From Variovorax sp. SG517 (GTDB lineage Bacteria; Pseudomonadota; Gammaproteobacteria; Burkholderiales; Burkholderiaceae_C), in assembly GCF_013376045.1 (NCBI RefSeq), contig NZ_JABMJG010000004.1, positions 496,001 through 560,000 on the forward strand: 64,000 nucleotides of DNA. Direction: 5' to 3'. The notes beneath the pieces were generated by a model that made no database searches, was not told the origin of the DNA, and saw nothing but the letters and a program-made list of their open reading frames with translations. Positions 61,910 through 64,000 of this stretch are shown in pieces. A program made the position numbers and the translations under genes. Position 1 is the stretch's first letter. Each line of letters begins with the position of its first letter.

Positions 61910-61933
61910 CCCTCTCCCGCTAGCGGGAGAGGG
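61910..61933. repeat. 24-bp perfect palindrome between substrate-binding and permease genes
   Basis: The palindrome reads CCCTCTCCCGCT and its exact complement, without a loop. It lies 18 bp after the binding-protein stop and 17 bp before the permease ATG. It could form an intercistronic hairpin that sets the ratio of binding protein to permease, as REP hairpins do. Confidence 0.75.
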
Positions 61934-61950
61934 GGCAAGGCAGGTGCCCC

Positions 61951-63780
61951 ATGAGCTTCACCTCCTTCTTCGACTACACCGTCAACGGCCTGATCATCGG
62001 CAACATCTATGCGCTGCTGGCGGTGGGGCTCGCGCTGATCTTCGGCGTCTCGCACCTCATCAACTTCGCGCACGGCTCGGTGTACACGGTGGGCGCGTAC
62101 ATCGGCTGGGCGTCGATCACGTATCTGCACACGCCGCTGCCCGTGACCATCGCGCTGGTGGTGATCGGCTCGGGTGCGCTGGGCATGCTGATCGAGCGCG
62201 TGGGCCTGCGGCCGCTGCAGGGCTCGGCGCGCATCGCGCCGCTGCTGGCCACCATCGGCATCAGCTTCGTGCTCGACATCCTGGTGCAGCTGGTGTTCAG
62301 CCCCGACCCGCGCTCGCTGCCCACGCAGCTGCCCGACTGGCGCCTGCAGATCGGCACCGGCACCATCGGCGCGCTCGACATCCTCATCGCCGGCATCGGC
62401 CTCGCGAGCGCGGCCGTGCTCTTCGGCTTCCTGCGTTTCACGAAGCTGGGCTGGGCGGTGCGCGCCACCGCGCAGGACCGCGACGCGGCGCAGCAGATGG
62501 GCGTGGACGTCGACCGCGTGAACCAGACCGTGTTCGCCATCGCCGCCGCGCTGGGCGGCCTTTCGGGCCTGCTGGTGGGCATGTACTACAACAACATCAG
62601 CCCCGCGATGAGCTTCCAGGCCACGCTCAAGGGCGTGGTGGCCACGGTGGTCGGCGGCGTGGGCAACGTGCCGGGCGCCATTGCCGGCAGCCTGCTGCTG
62701 GGGCTGATCGAGAGCTATGGCGTGGCGATCCTCGGCACGCCGTACCGCAATCTCTTCGCCTTCGCGCTGCTGCTCGTGATCCTGCGGTGGAAGCCCAACG
62801 GGCTGTTCGGGCGCAAGCGCGCATTGCCGCCCGAGCCGCTCACGGGCACCTTCATCGCGCCGAGCAAGCCGTGGCATGTGCCGCGCAGCCTGCTGGTCGC
62901 GCTGTTCGCGGCGGCAGTGGCGCTGCCGCTGTTCGACCCGTCTCCGTACCTGCTGCAGACGCTCACCAACGCGTGGCTCTACGGCGCGCTCGCGCTGAGC
63001 CTCACGCTGGTGGCGGGCACCATCGGGCAGATCTCGCTGGGCCACGCGGGGCTGCTGGCCATCGGCGCGTATGCGTCGTCGCTGCTGGTGCTCGACCTGC
63101 GCCTGCCGGTGGGCACGGGCATCGTGCTCGCGGGCCTTCTCACTTCGCTGATCGGCACCGCGCTGATCTTCCCGGCCTTCAGGCTGCGCGGCCACTACGT
63201 GTCGATCGCCACGCTGGGCATCGGCGAGATCGTGGCGCTCACCATCCTCAACTGGGAAAGCCTCACGCACGGGCCCATCGGCGTGTCGGGCATTCCGCCG
63301 CTGTCGCTTTTCGGGCGCGATGCGTCGTCGAACGAGGCGCTCTACTGGGCTTCGTTCGGTGCGATGGTGCTGCTCGCGCTGCTGCAGTGGCGCCTTCTGC
63401 GTTCTCACCTGGGCCGCACCTTCCGCGCGGTGCGCGAGGACGAGGTGGCCGCGCGCGCCTACGGCGTGAGCCCCGACCGCTACAAGGCGCTGGCCTTCGG
63501 CTTCGGCGGCTTCGCGGCCGGCGTGAGCGGCGCCTTCACCGCGCACATGTACTCGTACATCAACCACGAGACCTTCGGCTCGCAGATCTCGATCCTCGCG
63601 CTGACGATGGTGATCCTGGGCGGGCTCGGGAACATCAGCGGCGCGCTGCTGGGCGCGGTGGCGCTCGTGAGCCTGCCGGAGCTGTTCCGCGTGACGGCGG
63701 AGTACCGGATGCTGATCTACGGCGTCGCACTGCTTCTCCTGATCCGATTCCGCCCGCAGGGTTTGCTGGGCACTGTCTGA
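61951..63780 (+). CDS. fused LivH-LivM branched-chain amino acid ABC permease
   Basis: 609 residues. The first half (1-285) is a LivH permease ([38 protein letters not shown], later [25 protein letters not shown]). A linker of about 30 residues leads to the second half (about 315-605), a LivM permease ([46 protein letters not shown]). About 16-18 membrane helices result. In most bacteria these are two genes. The ATPase genes livG and livF are not seen; they may lie beyond the right edge. It belongs to an operon with the binding protein upstream. Confidence 0.95.
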   Translation: MSFTSFFDYTVNGLIIGNIYALLAVGLALIFGVSHLINFAHGSVYTVGAYIGWASITYLHTPLPVTIALVVIGSGALGMLIERVGLRPLQGSARIAPLLATIGISFVLDILVQLVFSPDPRSLPTQLPDWRLQIGTGTIGALDILIAGIGLASAAVLFGFLRFTKLGWAVRATAQDRDAAQQMGVDVDRVNQTVFAIAAALGGLSGLLVGMYYNNISPAMSFQATLKGVVATVVGGVGNVPGAIAGSLLLGLIESYGVAILGTPYRNLFAFALLLVILRWKPNGLFGRKRALPPEPLTGTFIAPSKPWHVPRSLLVALFAAAVALPLFDPSPYLLQTLTNAWLYGALALSLTLVAGTIGQISLGHAGLLAIGAYASSLLVLDLRLPVGTGIVLAGLLTSLIGTALIFPAFRLRGHYVSIATLGIGEIVALTILNWESLTHGPIGVSGIPPLSLFGRDASSNEALYWASFGAMVLLALLQWRLLRSHLGRTFRAVREDEVAARAYGVSPDRYKALAFGFGGFAAGVSGAFTAHMYSYINHETFGSQISILALTMVILGGLGNISGALLGAVALVSLPELFRVTAEYRMLIYGVALLLLIRFRPQGLLGTV

Positions 63781-63794
63781 AAGAACACACCACC

Positions 63795-64000
63795 ATGAGC
63801 CACCTCAACGACTACCTCGCCGAGAAACGTGCCGCCGTGCTGGCGCGCAATGCCGCCGTCGAAGCCGGCACGGCGCAGCCCGTGCAGCTCAAGGCCAGCG
63901 TGAAGGCCGAGGGCCGCAGCGGCGTGCGCCGGCTGCGCATCCGCGAACACCAGGTCATCAGCGACAGCCCGCCGGACTTCGCAGGCTACAACCTCGGCCC
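63795..64000 (+). CDS. OsmC-family protein, N-terminal part (runs off window)
   Basis: 68 residues visible. MSHLNDYLAEKRAAVLARNAA is followed by KASVKAEGRSGVRRLRIREHQVISDSPPDFAGYNLGP, which matches the N-terminal region of OsmC/Ohr-like peroxidase-type proteins (PxDFxGYxLGP precedes the first catalytic Cys region). The start has an ATG 14 bp after the permease stop, so it may share the operon. The two catalytic cysteines lie beyond the window edge and cannot be checked. Confidence 0.7.
   Translation, partial: MSHLNDYLAEKRAAVLARNAAVEAGTAQPVQLKASVKAEGRSGVRRLRIREHQVISDSPPDFAGYNLG

Noticed and set aside
61735..63567. 610-codon minus-strand frame antisense to the fused permease
   Set aside because: The translation is rich in Arg, Gln, His and Ala with no domain, while the plus strand encodes a complete LivHM.

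Overview
The window is a GC-rich, densely coding chromosomal segment of a betaproteobacterium in the Comamonadaceae, most likely Variovorax. This rests on the gyrB, mnmG-rsmG-parA-parB, livHM, pagL and copA gene content and on the intergenic repeat style; no database search was possible. It starts inside gyrB and contains the parABS locus, so it belongs to the origin-proximal part of the main chromosome. I saw no tRNA, rRNA, CRISPR array, prophage or insertion sequence.

Layout. 0-6.8 kb: the gyrB 3' end, small lipoproteins and membrane proteins, a tandem pair of secreted paralogs and a metallophosphoesterase. 6.8-14.8 kb: a phasin-like protein, PagL, the ybhN-clsB-ybhP trio, a Spy-like periplasmic protein, a flavodoxin-like reductase and a pirin. 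14.8-25.9 kb: an envelope block. A minus-strand operon (VIT-vWA protein with a PEP-CTERM-like tail, exosortase, EpsI-like protein, GT51 transglycosylase, acetyltransferase) diverges from a plus-strand operon (creD, membrane-anchored GH3 glycosidase, PBP1A). 27.5-29.8 kb: the creC and creB two-component genes. 29.84-30.4 kb: a 568-bp gene-free stretch with DnaA boxes, an AT-rich tract and TAG triplet repeats that looks like a replication origin. 30.4-34.4 kb: a DUF697-like membrane protein and a copper switch (cueR-copZ divergent from copA). 34.4-38.6 kb: a small lipid-type cluster (hydrolase, ACP, ketosynthase, membrane di-iron hydroxylase, acetyltransferase). 38.8-48 kb: a TctDE-like two-component pair, a five-gene operon of small enzymes, an old yellow enzyme, an AtuA-like plus enoyl-CoA hydratase pair and a GST. 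48-55 kb: DUF1328, transglutaminase-like, mnmG, rsmG, lysE, parA, an RBBP9-like hydrolase and parB, with two parS sites inside mnmG and rsmG. 55-64 kb: a CsgG-like lipoprotein, an FAD-linked dehydrogenase, DinB-like, a cobalamin adenosyltransferase, a CYTH protein, a GDSL esterase, and a branched-chain amino acid ABC transporter with fused permeases.

Main hypothesis. The gap between the exosortase operon and creD carries a perfect CreB-type direct repeat (TTCAC-N6-TTCAC) reading toward the exosortase operon and an imperfect one at identical spacing reading toward creD. The CreBC sensor system lies 7 kb away. This suggests one cell-wall-stress regulon that joins CreD, peptidoglycan synthesis and turnover enzymes (PBP1A, GT51, GH3) and a dedicated exosortase-anchored VIT-vWA surface protein. 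Parts of this are known separately; I do not know of the combination being described.
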